DNA of 5,103 bases from CAVPGH01 sp046726955 (lineage in GTDB: Bacteria > Acidobacteriota > Vicinamibacteria > Fen-336). This document shows positions 1 through 5,103 of the stretch, piece after piece. The stretch covers positions 1-5,103 of the forward strand of contig JBKPBQ010000354.1 in assembly GCA_046726955.1 (NCBI GenBank), read 5' to 3'. Positions within the stretch are counted from its first letter, which is position 1. The number at the start of each line of letters is the position of its first letter. Both the position numbers and the translations under genes were made by a program. Under the pieces are notes generated by a model. The model saw only the letters and a program-made list of their open reading frames with translations. It ran no database searches and was not told the origin of the DNA.

Positions 1-1326
1 GACATCACGGAGCGCAAGCTCCTCGAGCAGCAGGTCTTCCACGACGCCTTCCACGACGCGCTCACCGGGCTGCCGAACCGCGCGCTCTTCATGGACCGCG
101 CCGGGCGCGCCGTGGAGCGGAGCAAGAGGAACCCCGACTACGCCTTCGCGGTGCTCGTCGTGGACCTCGACCGCTTCAAGGTCGTCAACGACGGCCTCGG
201 GTATCGAGTCGGGGACGAGCTCATCCGCGACACCGCGACCCGCATCGCTCGCTGCCTGCGGCCGGAGGACACCGTGGCCCGACTCGGCGGCGACGAGTTC
301 GCGCTGCTCCTCGAGGACCTCGCGGACGTCAGCGACGCGACGCGCGTGGCTACGCGCATCGCGAGCGCCCTCCAGGTCCCCTCCGGTCCCCAGCAGCTCG
401 TGATCTCGGCCAGCGTCGGCATCGCTCTGTCGGCCAGCGGCTACGAGAGCGCGGACGACCTCCTCCGCGACGCGGACATCGCGCTCCACCGCGCGAAGGC
501 CGCCGGGCGTGCGCGCTACGAGATCTTCGACCCCGCGATGCACCGTCGCGCGCTCGCCCTCCTGGAGATGGAGACCGACCTGCGCCGGGGCCTGGAGCGC
601 GACGAGTTCCTCGCCTGCTACCAGCCGATCGTCGCCTTCGGCAGCGGCCGCCTCGCCGGCTTCGAGGCGCTCCTGCGGTGGCGGCATCCGGGCCGCGGGC
701 TCGTCCTTCCCGCGGACTTCGTGGAGGTCGCGGAGGAGACGGGGCTCATCGTCTCGCTCGGGGAGTGGATCCTCCGCGAGGCGTGCCGCCAGGCGGCCGA
801 ATGGACGAGGCGCTTCGGAGTGGCGCTTCCGGTGAGCGTCAACCTCTCCGGCCGCCAGCTCACGGAGCCGGACGTCGTCGAGCGCGTGGCCCGCATCCTC
901 GAGGAGGTGGGCCTGCCCGGGCACCTCCTCGGCCTCGAGGTGACGGAGAGCGTCCTCATGGCCAACCTCGACTCCGCCGCGGAGAAGCTCCGGCGGTTGA
1001 AGGAGTTCGGCGTCCGGGTGGCGATCGACGACTTCGGCACCGGCTACTCGTCGTTCAGCCTGCTCCACCGCTTCCCCATCGACACGCTCAAGCTCGACCG
1101 CTCGTTCGTCTCCCGCATCCCGGGACCCGGCAGCCCCACCGTGCGCGCCATCGTGGCCCTCGCCCACAACCTCGGGATGCAGGTGGTGGCGGAAGGAGTG
1201 GAGACGGGCGCCCAGCGGGAGTCGTTGGCCGGGCTCGAGTGCGCGTTCGGACAGGGCCACCTCTTCTCGGAGGCGGTGTCCCCCATCCGGGCCGCCGAGC
1301 TGATCGTGACGTCGCCGCACTGGTGA
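1..1326 (+). CDS. PAS-GGDEF-EAL cyclic-di-GMP synthase/phosphodiesterase, 5' end off window
   Basis: The reading frame is open from base 1 (441 residues visible), so the N-terminus lies outside the window. The first visible residues, DITERKLLEQQ, are the typical end of a PAS domain and linker, so at least one upstream sensor domain is expected. The GGDEF domain (residues about 19-178) starts with DALTGLPNR, has VDLDRFK at 54-60 and an intact GGDEF at 96-100. RPED at 87-90, five residues before GGDEF, is a canonical product-inhibition (I-site) RxxD. The EAL domain (about 195-435) keeps the residues expected for catalysis: E222 of EALLRW, N281, E313 of LEVTES, D343/D344 of DDFGTG, K364, E398 of AEGVE and Q418. 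Their spacing matches active EAL enzymes. The protein is therefore predicted to be able both to make c-di-GMP from two GTP and to hydrolyse it to pGpG; which activity dominates cannot be read from sequence. No membrane segment is visible. The ATG at 91 is internal to the GGDEF domain and is not the start. Confidence 0.97.
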   Translation, partial: DITERKLLEQQVFHDAFHDALTGLPNRALFMDRAGRAVERSKRNPDYAFAVLVVDLDRFKVVNDGLGYRVGDELIRDTATRIARCLRPEDTVARLGGDEFALLLEDLADVSDATRVATRIASALQVPSGPQQLVISASVGIALSASGYESADDLLRDADIALHRAKAAGRARYEIFDPAMHRRALALLEMETDLRRGLERDEFLACYQPIVAFGSGRLAGFEALLRWRHPGRGLVLPADFVEVAEETGLIVSLGEWILREACRQAAEWTRRFGVALPVSVNLSGRQLTEPDVVERVARILEEVGLPGHLLGLEVTESVLMANLDSAAEKLRRLKEFGVRVAIDDFGTGYSSFSLLHRFPIDTLKLDRSFVSRIPGPGSPTVRAIVALAHNLGMQVVAEGVETGAQRESLAGLECAFGQGHLFSEAVSPIRAAELIVTSPHW

Positions 1327-1343
1327 GGCGCAGGAACGAGATC

Positions 1344-1541
1344 ATGGATTCCGACTCGCCCCGTTCCGCTTCCCGCCCCGCGGATCTCCCGCTCAAGTGC
1401 GCCTGGTGCGGCGAGGTGCGCAGCGTCGAGGGAAGCTGGCGGACACAAGCGAACTGGGACCCGCGGGAGAGCGGATTCAGCCACGGCATCTGCCCCCGCT
1501 GCTTCCGCCGCGAGTCCGCCGCCCTCAAGAAGAAGCGGTAG
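1344..1541 (+). CDS. Small CxxC...SHGICPxC putative zinc-ribbon protein (65 aa)
   Basis: This 65-residue protein has C19-AW-C22, then G30-x-W32, then S46-H47-G48-I49-C50-P51-R52-C53, ending in a basic KKKR tail. The four cysteines in two CxxC pairs suggest one bound metal, probably zinc, with H47 also conserved in the motif. The pattern (CxxCxxxR, GxW, FSHGICPxC) matches, from memory, a short domain commonly found at the C-terminus of receiver- or PAS-containing signalling proteins; here it stands alone. Most codons end in G or C (about 57 of 65), which supports real coding. ATG 1344 has an AGGA at 1332-1335, eight bases upstream. An in-frame GTG at 1323 would overlap the preceding stop as GTGA and add seven residues (VRRRNEI), so that start is also possible. 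It lies 17 bases after the c-di-GMP enzyme and is probably co-transcribed and perhaps translationally coupled. Function is unknown; an accessory role for a neighbouring signalling protein is only a guess. Confidence 0.77.
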   Translation: MDSDSPRSASRPADLPLKCAWCGEVRSVEGSWRTQANWDPRESGFSHGICPRCFRRESAALKKKR

Positions 1542-1567
1542 CGCTTCCCCGGCGACGGGGTCGGCGC
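1541..1567 (+). other. GNRA-capped hairpin between the small Cys-rich gene and the kinase
   Basis: Directly after the TAG stop, CCCCG (1547-1551) pairs with CGGGG (1556-1560) around a GCGA loop, a GNRA-type tetraloop. GCGC at 1541-1544 can also pair with GCGC at 1564-1567 across a small internal loop (2 and 3 bases), giving about 9 base pairs. No T-run follows, so it is not a classical Rho-independent terminator. It could be a pause site, a processing or stability element, or chance in GC-rich DNA. The remaining gap (1568-1615) is clearly less GC-rich, holds TTAAC at both ends (1571-1575 and 1611-1615), and may contain the kinase's promoter, although no convincing -35/-10 pair was found. Confidence 0.35.
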
Positions 1568-1615
1568 GTGTTAACCTCTTCGCGGTCGGCCCCGCCGGCT
1601 GAAGAAGTCTTTAAC

Positions 1616-3868
1616 GTGCGTCCGCGCCGAGCCCCGAGCCACCTCGCCCGCCCCGAGGCGTCCCTCCCCGGAGGCCACGATCGCTTCCGCCGCCTCTACG
1701 AGGCCGCGCGGAGCTTCGTCTTCCGCCTCACGCCCGACGGCCGCCTGCGCGAGCTCATCCCCGCCCCCGACAACTTGATGGGCCGCCCCCTCGCGGATTG
1801 GATGGGGGCGGACTTCTCGCAGTTCGTGGCCGAGCCCGACGCCGCGCGGGCCCGCGAGATGCTGGCCCGCGTCCTCTCCGGGGAGACGCCGCCCCCCTTC
1901 GTCGTGCGCTTTCGCGGCGCGGGCGGCGACCTCCGCCACGTGGAGTTCACCGTCGTCCCCGACGCGGACGACGAGGGGCGGGTCGTGGGGGTGATGGGCC
2001 TCGCCAACGGGGTGACGCTGCGGCGGGAAGCGGAGGCGAAGGCCGCGCACCTCGAGCGGCTGCTCCTCGCCTCCCAGCAGATCACGCACGTCGGGAGCTG
2101 GGAGTGGGACCAGGAGACGGGCGCGGTGGTGTGGTCGGACGAGCTCTACAGGATCTTCGGCCTCGAGCCCCAGTCGGAGAGGATCACGATCGACCGGCTC
2201 CTCGCTCCCCTTCCCGTCGCGGAGAGCGCTCGCGCCCAGGCTGCGGCCCGGCAGTCCATCGAGGAGGGGCGCCCCTTCGTGTTCGACCACGAGATCGTGC
2301 GGCCCGACGGCGAGACGCGCACGCTCGAGGTGCGCGGGGAGGTGGTGCGGGACGAGACGGGCCGCGTGCAGGGCCTGATCGGCACGTGTCAGGACGTGAC
2401 GGAAAGGCGGCAGCGCGACGAGCTCATCCTCGCCTACCTCGATGTCGGGGAGAACATCCCCATCGCTCTCAGCATCTGGGAGATCGGCGGCGGCGATCCC
2501 GCCCAGCCCATGCTCGTGCAGTACAACCGGCGCGCCAAGGAGCTGGGGGCCCGCAAGGAGATGCTCGGCCGCACGCTGGCCGAGCTCCTCCCCAAGGTCT
2601 ACAAGACCGAGATCCCCGCCCTCCTCGTGGACGTGGCCCGCACCGGGCAGGGCCGGATGATCGACCGCATCGCCATCGGCGACCGACGCTACTCCGTGCG
2701 CATCTTCCCCGTGAGGGGGCGTCGCGCGGGAATCGCCCTCGACGACGTCACGGAGGACGTACAGGCCCAGTCCGCCCTGCAGGAGGCCAAGGAGGAGCTC
2801 CAGCAGCTCGTGGAGTCGGTGCAGGCGATCGTCTGGCGCGCGGATCCCCGGACCGGCCGCTTCACGTTCGTGAGCCGCGAGGCGGAGGCCCTCCTCGGCT
2901 ACGCGCTGACGCGGTGGCTGGAGGAGCCGTCGTTCTGGGAGGAGCACTTGCACCCGGAGGACCGGGAGTGGGCGACCTCCTTCCACGCGCGCGCCCTGGC
3001 GCAGGCGCGCGACCACGCGTTCGAGTTCCGCATGATCGCAGCGGGCGGCCAGGTGGTGTGGCTGCGCGACGTGGTGCGGGTCATCGCCGACGGCGGCTCC
3101 GCCCGCGAGTGCGTGGGGGTGATGTTCAACGTGACCTCGCGGCGGGAGGCCGAGGAGGACCTCCGGCGCTCGCAGCGGCAGCTGAGCGACCTCTCTGCCC
3201 ACGTGGAGTGGGCGCGGGAGGAGGAGCGTCGTACGATCTCCCGCGAGATCCACGACGACCTCGGCCAGGCCCTGACCGCGCTCAAGATGGACCTGGCGCT
3301 CGTCTCGTCGCGGGTGCGCGGAGGGGGCATCACGTCGGAGGCGCTCCAGGAGCGGCTGCGCGGCATGTCGGAGCTCACGGAGGACACGATCGAGCGCGTG
3401 CGGCGCCTCGCCCGCGAGCTGCGCCCGGGTGTGCTCGACGACCTCGGCCTGGAGGCGGCGATCGAGTGGCAGGCGCAGGAGTTCGAGACGCGCACGGGGA
3501 TCGCCTGCCGCGTGCACTCGCGGCTCGGCGACCTGAAGCTCCCACGCCCGCTGGCCACCGCGTTCTTCCGGACGTTCCAGGAGTCGCTCACGAACGTGGC
3601 CCGCCACGCCGGGGCGCGGCAGGTGGAGGTGGGACTCCACCAGAACGGCCGCCGGCTCACCCTCGAGGTCTCCGACGACGGCCGCGGGATCAGCGAGGAG
3701 GCGGTGGCGGGGGCGAAGTCGCTCGGGCTCGTGGGCATGCGCGAGAGGGCGCGACGGCTGGGCGGGCAGTTCGCGATCTCGGGATCCCTGGGCCAGGGCA
3801 CGACAGTCACGCTCTCCGTCCCCCTTCCCGAAGACGTCCTTCCGGCTCGGCTCCGGGAGGGCGCGTGA
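1616..3868 (+). CDS. Soluble multi-PAS sensor histidine kinase, HisKA_3/NarX-like core
   Basis: This 750-residue kinase senses a signal and phosphorylates a partner receiver. Numbering from GTG 1616: PAS1 about 22-135; PAS2 about 150-262, a PAS_3-like fold with VGSWEWD at 159-165 and ending in DVTERR; PAS3 about 270-380, divergent, ending in DDVTED; PAS4 about 400-508, with IVWRAD near 405 and FNVTSRREAEEDL at its end. Charged helical linkers at about 136-155, 382-400 and 509-540 look like coiled-coil connectors. The HisKA_3 dimerisation domain carries REIHDDLGQ with phospho-acceptor H546. The ATPase domain (about 645-738) has its N box with N660 (QESLTNVARHA), DDGRGI at 687-692, GLVGMRERA from 704 and GQGTT at 726-730. 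No transmembrane helix or signal peptide is visible, so a cytoplasmic signal is inferred. Start choice: an in-frame GTG at 1568 would add 16 residues, but those codons (TTA, TCT, GAA, GAA, TTT) do not share the gene's strong G/C third-position bias. GTG 1616 has only a weak GAAGAAG eight bases upstream. The stop overlaps the next gene's start. Confidence 0.95.
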   Translation: MRPRRAPSHLARPEASLPGGHDRFRRLYEAARSFVFRLTPDGRLRELIPAPDNLMGRPLADWMGADFSQFVAEPDAARAREMLARVLSGETPPPFVVRFRGAGGDLRHVEFTVVPDADDEGRVVGVMGLANGVTLRREAEAKAAHLERLLLASQQITHVGSWEWDQETGAVVWSDELYRIFGLEPQSERITIDRLLAPLPVAESARAQAAARQSIEEGRPFVFDHEIVRPDGETRTLEVRGEVVRDETGRVQGLIGTCQDVTERRQRDELILAYLDVGENIPIALSIWEIGGGDPAQPMLVQYNRRAKELGARKEMLGRTLAELLPKVYKTEIPALLVDVARTGQGRMIDRIAIGDRRYSVRIFPVRGRRAGIALDDVTEDVQAQSALQEAKEELQQLVESVQAIVWRADPRTGRFTFVSREAEALLGYALTRWLEEPSFWEEHLHPEDREWATSFHARALAQARDHAFEFRMIAAGGQVVWLRDVVRVIADGGSARECVGVMFNVTSRREAEEDLRRSQRQLSDLSAHVEWAREEERRTISREIHDDLGQALTALKMDLALVSSRVRGGGITSEALQERLRGMSELTEDTIERVRRLARELRPGVLDDLGLEAAIEWQAQEFETRTGIACRVHSRLGDLKLPRPLATAFFRTFQESLTNVARHAGARQVEVGLHQNGRRLTLEVSDDGRGISEEAVAGAKSLGLVGMRERARRLGGQFAISGSLGQGTTVTLSVPLPEDVLPARLREGA
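3855..3860 (+). promoter_or_regulatory. Shine-Dalgarno site for the NarL-type regulator
   Basis: GGGAGG lies four bases before GTG 3865, inside the last codons of the kinase gene. It is the best ribosome-binding match next to any start in the window and supports choosing the GTG that overlaps the kinase stop. With the GTGA overlap it implies translational coupling of kinase and regulator. Confidence 0.7.
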
Positions 3869-4497
3869 TCCGCCTCCTAGTCGCCGACGACCACGCGATC
3901 GTCCGCAGGGGGCTCTACCAGATCGTGGCCGAGGCTCCCGACCTCACCGTCGCCGGCGAGGCCGCGACCGCGGCCGAGGTGCTCGCGCGCGTGGAGGAGC
4001 GCTCGTGGGACGTCGTGATCCTCGACCTGAGCCTCCCCGGGGGGGAGGGCCTGGACCTCCTCGTCGAGGTGAAGCGCCGACGCCCTGACCTGCCCGTCCT
4101 CATCCTCACCGTGCACTCGGAGGAGCAGTACGCGGTCCGCGCGTTGCGCGCGGGGGCGGCCGGCTACCTCACCAAGGAGAGCGCGCCCGAGCAACTCGTG
4201 GAGGCGGTGCGCAAGGTCGTGCGCGGGGGCCGGTACCTGAGCCCGGCAGTGGCGGAGCGCCTCGCGTACACGCTGGGCCGCGACGCCGACCGGGCACCCC
4301 ACGAGACGCTCTCCGACCGCGAATACCAGGTGCTGCGCATGGTCGCCTCCGGCAAGACGGTCTCCGAGATCGCGGACGCGCTCACTCTCTCGGTGAAGAC
4401 CGTCAGCACCTACCGCGGCCGCATCCTCGAGAAGATGGGGATGAAGACGAACGCGGAGCTCACGCACTACGCGATCAAGAACAAGCTCGTGGACTAG
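3865..4497 (+). CDS. NarL/LuxR-family response regulator, cognate partner of the kinase
   Basis: This is a DNA-binding transcriptional regulator of 210 residues, the usual NarL-family length. The receiver domain (about 2-118) has the acidic pair D8/D9, phospho-acceptor D54 in ILDLSLPGG, switch threonine T82 in LILTVHS and K104 in YLTKES, so all phosphorylation residues are present. The C-terminal LuxR-type helix-turn-helix (about 147-206) begins LSDREYQVL, includes GKTVSEIADAL and the recognition region LSVKTVSTYRGRILEKM, and ends MKTNAELTHYAIKNKLVD. The GTG start overlaps the kinase TGA by four bases (GTGA), a standard arrangement for a two-component pair, and HisKA_3 kinases typically pair with NarL-type regulators, so the partnership is strongly inferred. 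The HTH resembles UvrY/GacA-like regulators in general pattern, but that does not establish orthology. Target promoters cannot be told from this window. Confidence 0.97.
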   Translation: MIRLLVADDHAIVRRGLYQIVAEAPDLTVAGEAATAAEVLARVEERSWDVVILDLSLPGGEGLDLLVEVKRRRPDLPVLILTVHSEEQYAVRALRAGAAGYLTKESAPEQLVEAVRKVVRGGRYLSPAVAERLAYTLGRDADRAPHETLSDREYQVLRMVASGKTVSEIADALTLSVKTVSTYRGRILEKMGMKTNAELTHYAIKNKLVD

Positions 4498-4503
4498 TCC
4501 CGG

Positions 4504-4558
4504 CGTGTCAGAGAAACACCGACACGAAGAATCGAACTCTTCCGACAGACCCTTCGGA
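4504..4558 (+). other. Cluster of three small inverted repeats downstream of the regulator gene
   Basis: The gap 4498-4616 begins with three short imperfectly exclusive stems: CGTGTC 4504-4509 with GACACG 4521-4526 (11-base loop); GAAGA 4526-4530 with TCTTC 4538-4542 (7-base loop); and TCCGA 4541-4545 with TCGGA 4554-4558 (8-base loop). Neighbouring stems share one or two bases, so not all can form fully at once. There is no T-run, so a classical intrinsic terminator is not supported. They could mark the 3' end of the kinase-regulator transcript, a Rho-dependent or processed end, or be chance. Confidence 0.3.
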
Positions 4559-4568
4559 CCCGCACCGA

Positions 4569-4597
4569 TTACCCTGCGCCTCGACGTCTCGTAGACT
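4569..4597 (+). promoter_or_regulatory. Candidate sigma70-type promoter for the stand-alone receiver
   Basis: TTACCC at 4569-4574 and TAGACT at 4592-4597 are separated by 17 bases. They match the -35 consensus at 3 of 6 and the -10 consensus at 4 of 6 positions. The region is the least GC-rich part of the right half of the window. A start site near 4604 would leave a leader of only about a dozen bases before ATG 4617. The call is tentative because such partial matches can occur by chance. Confidence 0.38.
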
Positions 4598-4614
4598 GGG
4601 TCCTTTCGCGACCC
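4598..4614 (+). other. Hairpin directly upstream of the receiver start codon
   Basis: GGGTC (4598-4602) pairs perfectly with GACCC (4610-4614) around CTTTCGC, ending two bases before ATG 4617. No purine-rich Shine-Dalgarno sequence is present in this interval. Either the mRNA starts within the hairpin and is nearly leaderless, in which case the stem does not form, or the start is in structured RNA that could limit translation. The symmetry could also be a protein-binding site or chance. Confidence 0.33.
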
Positions 4615-4616
4615 CA

Positions 4617-5039
4617 ATGACCGACCGCCCCTCGCGCTTCACCGTGCTCGTCGTGGACGACTCGATCGTGGTGCGCCGCCGTCTGGTGGCGCTCCTGGAC
4701 GAGGCGGCTCCCGGGACGCTCGTCGTGGAAGCCGCCGACCCCGACGAAGGAATCGAGGCCTTCCACCGGATGCGGCCGGACGTGGTCGTCCTCGACCTGA
4801 GCATGCCGGGGGGCAGCGGTCTCGCCGTGCTGCACGAGGTCCGCAAGGTGAGCCCGCCCCGGATGGTGATCGTCTTCACCAACCACTGCGAGGAGCCGTA
4901 CCGCCGCCACTGCCTCGAAGGCGGGGCGGACCTCTTCCTCGACAAGTCGAAGGACCTGCAGCGCCTCGTGGACGTCCTGCGCGACCGCGCTCAGGCCCGG
5001 AGGAGCGCCTTCTCGAAGCGGGCCAGCCGCTCCCCGTAG
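4617..5039 (+). CDS. Single-domain CheY-like response regulator (receiver only)
   Basis: This 140-residue protein is a receiver domain with no output domain. It has the acidic pair D14/D15 (VLVVDDS), phospho-acceptor D60 in VVLDLSMPGG, switch T88 in VFTN and K110 in LFLDKS, so phosphorylation should be possible. The stretch CLEGGADLFLDKS resembles a known group of small receivers with a GADFFFDKS-type signature. Residues 89-99 are NHCEEPYRRHC, with two His-Cys pairs; C99 fits the group, while H90/C91 looks unusual. Such proteins act as phosphate sinks, phosphorelay intermediates or protein-binding switches. Lying 119 bases after the NarL-type regulator, it may share its kinase, but it has its own candidate promoter. 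ATG 4617 is the only well-placed start and lacks an obvious Shine-Dalgarno sequence. The last 16 or so residues lie beyond the conserved fold and overlap the convergent gene at 4991-5103. Confidence 0.95.
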   Translation: MTDRPSRFTVLVVDDSIVVRRRLVALLDEAAPGTLVVEAADPDEGIEAFHRMRPDVVVLDLSMPGGSGLAVLHEVRKVSPPRMVIVFTNHCEEPYRRHCLEGGADLFLDKSKDLQRLVDVLRDRAQARRSAFSKRASRSP

Positions 5040-5103
5040 AGCGGGAAGCGGTCGCCGAGCCGGCCCACGTCCTGCGTCACGCCGGCGAGCGTCGACACGT
5101 AGT
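4991..5103 (-). CDS. C-terminal end of an unidentified convergent protein, 5' end off window
   Basis: On the minus strand a frame enters from the right edge and ends at TGA (4993-4991), giving 36 full codons. The visible end reads YVSTLAGVTQDVG, then RLGDRFPLYGERL, then ARFEKALLRA, an amphipathic helix-like tail. All 36 codons end in G or C, as in the window's real genes, and there is no stop between the edge and 4993. I do not recognise the family from this fragment. It would converge on the single-domain receiver and overlap its 3' end by 49 bases, in the poorly conserved tail of that protein. The forward frame there is also G/C-biased, so composition does not fully decide between them, but both can be real as overlapping tails. 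Confidence 0.58.
   Translation of the reverse strand, partial: YVSTLAGVTQDVGRLGDRFPLYGERLARFEKALLRA

Noticed and set aside
91..93. ATG at 91 as the start of the c-di-GMP enzyme
   Set aside because: The conserved GGDEF opening DALTGLPNR and a PAS-linker DITERK lie upstream in the same open frame, so the gene begins outside the window.
678..1343. Long N-terminal extension of the Cys-rich mini-protein over the EAL domain
   Set aside because: It is an Arg/Gly/Pro-rich shadow frame of the conserved EAL domain. Only the part from about 1344 (or 1323) shows a recognisable motif.
1568..1615. GTG 1568 as the kinase start
   Set aside because: The extra 16 codons have several A/T-ending codons unlike the rest of the gene, and there is no conserved domain there. 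It is not fully excluded.
1571..3640. Long minus-strand open frame (689 codons) opposite the kinase
   Set aside because: It mirrors the kinase's codons in high-GC DNA, gives low-complexity Arg/Leu/Glu/His-rich protein with no recognisable domain, and the forward frame has clear PAS, HisKA_3 and HATPase motifs.
1798..3864. In-frame upstream extension of the NarL-type regulator over the kinase gene
   Set aside because: The extension is an Arg/Pro/Gly-rich shadow of the kinase with no domain. The receiver starts naturally at GTG 3865 with a good Shine-Dalgarno site.
4504..4558. Rho-independent terminator after the regulator
   Set aside because: The stems are short and no T-run follows any of them on either strand, so it is recorded only as inverted repeats.
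4021..4810. Repeated CTCGACCTGAGC in both receiver genes (4021 and 4791) as a DNA repeat
   Set aside because: It encodes the shared phospho-acceptor motif LDLS in two homologous receiver domains and reflects protein homology and codon bias.
1..5103. CRISPR array, insertion sequence, tRNA, phage or defence genes
   Set aside because: No spaced repeats, transposase motifs, terminal repeats, tRNA-like folds or defence domains were seen. The window is almost fully occupied by signalling genes of known families.

Overview
This window comes from a chromosome-like stretch of very high-GC bacterial DNA. Nearly every codon in the real genes ends in G or C, and GTG is used as a start. The style (soluble multi-PAS kinase, NarL-type regulator, PAS-GGDEF-EAL protein) fits an environmental bacterium such as a deltaproteobacterium, acidobacterium or a related uncultured high-GC lineage. 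The sequence alone does not fix the phylum. No mobile element, CRISPR array, tRNA or rRNA was seen.

Layout, left to right: (1) 1-1326 (+), the C-terminal part of a PAS-GGDEF-EAL cyclic-di-GMP enzyme running in from the left edge, with both catalytic motifs and the inhibitory RxxD site intact. (2) 1344-1541 (+), a 65-residue cysteine-rich protein matching a small CxxC...SHGICPxC domain that is more often a C-terminal appendage of signalling proteins. (3) 1542-1615, a short gap with a GNRA-capped hairpin. (4) 1616-3868 (+), a soluble histidine kinase with four PAS-like domains and a HisKA_3/HATPase_c core. (5) 3865-4497 (+), its NarL/LuxR-type response regulator, joined by a 4-base GTGA stop/start overlap. 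(6) 4498-4616, a gap with several small inverted repeats and a candidate promoter. (7) 4617-5039 (+), a single-domain CheY-like receiver. (8) 4991-5103 (-), the C-terminal end of an unidentified convergent gene entering from the right edge.

The forward genes form a signalling cluster. The kinase senses something in the cytoplasm through its PAS domains and is expected to phosphorylate the NarL-type regulator, which would then change transcription. The stand-alone receiver may compete for or relay the same phosphoryl group. The GGDEF-EAL protein makes or breaks c-di-GMP and could be a parallel output or regulon member. These links are inferred from gene order and family knowledge. The families are well known; the least ordinary element is the free-standing SHGICPxC mini-protein between the c-di-GMP enzyme and the kinase.
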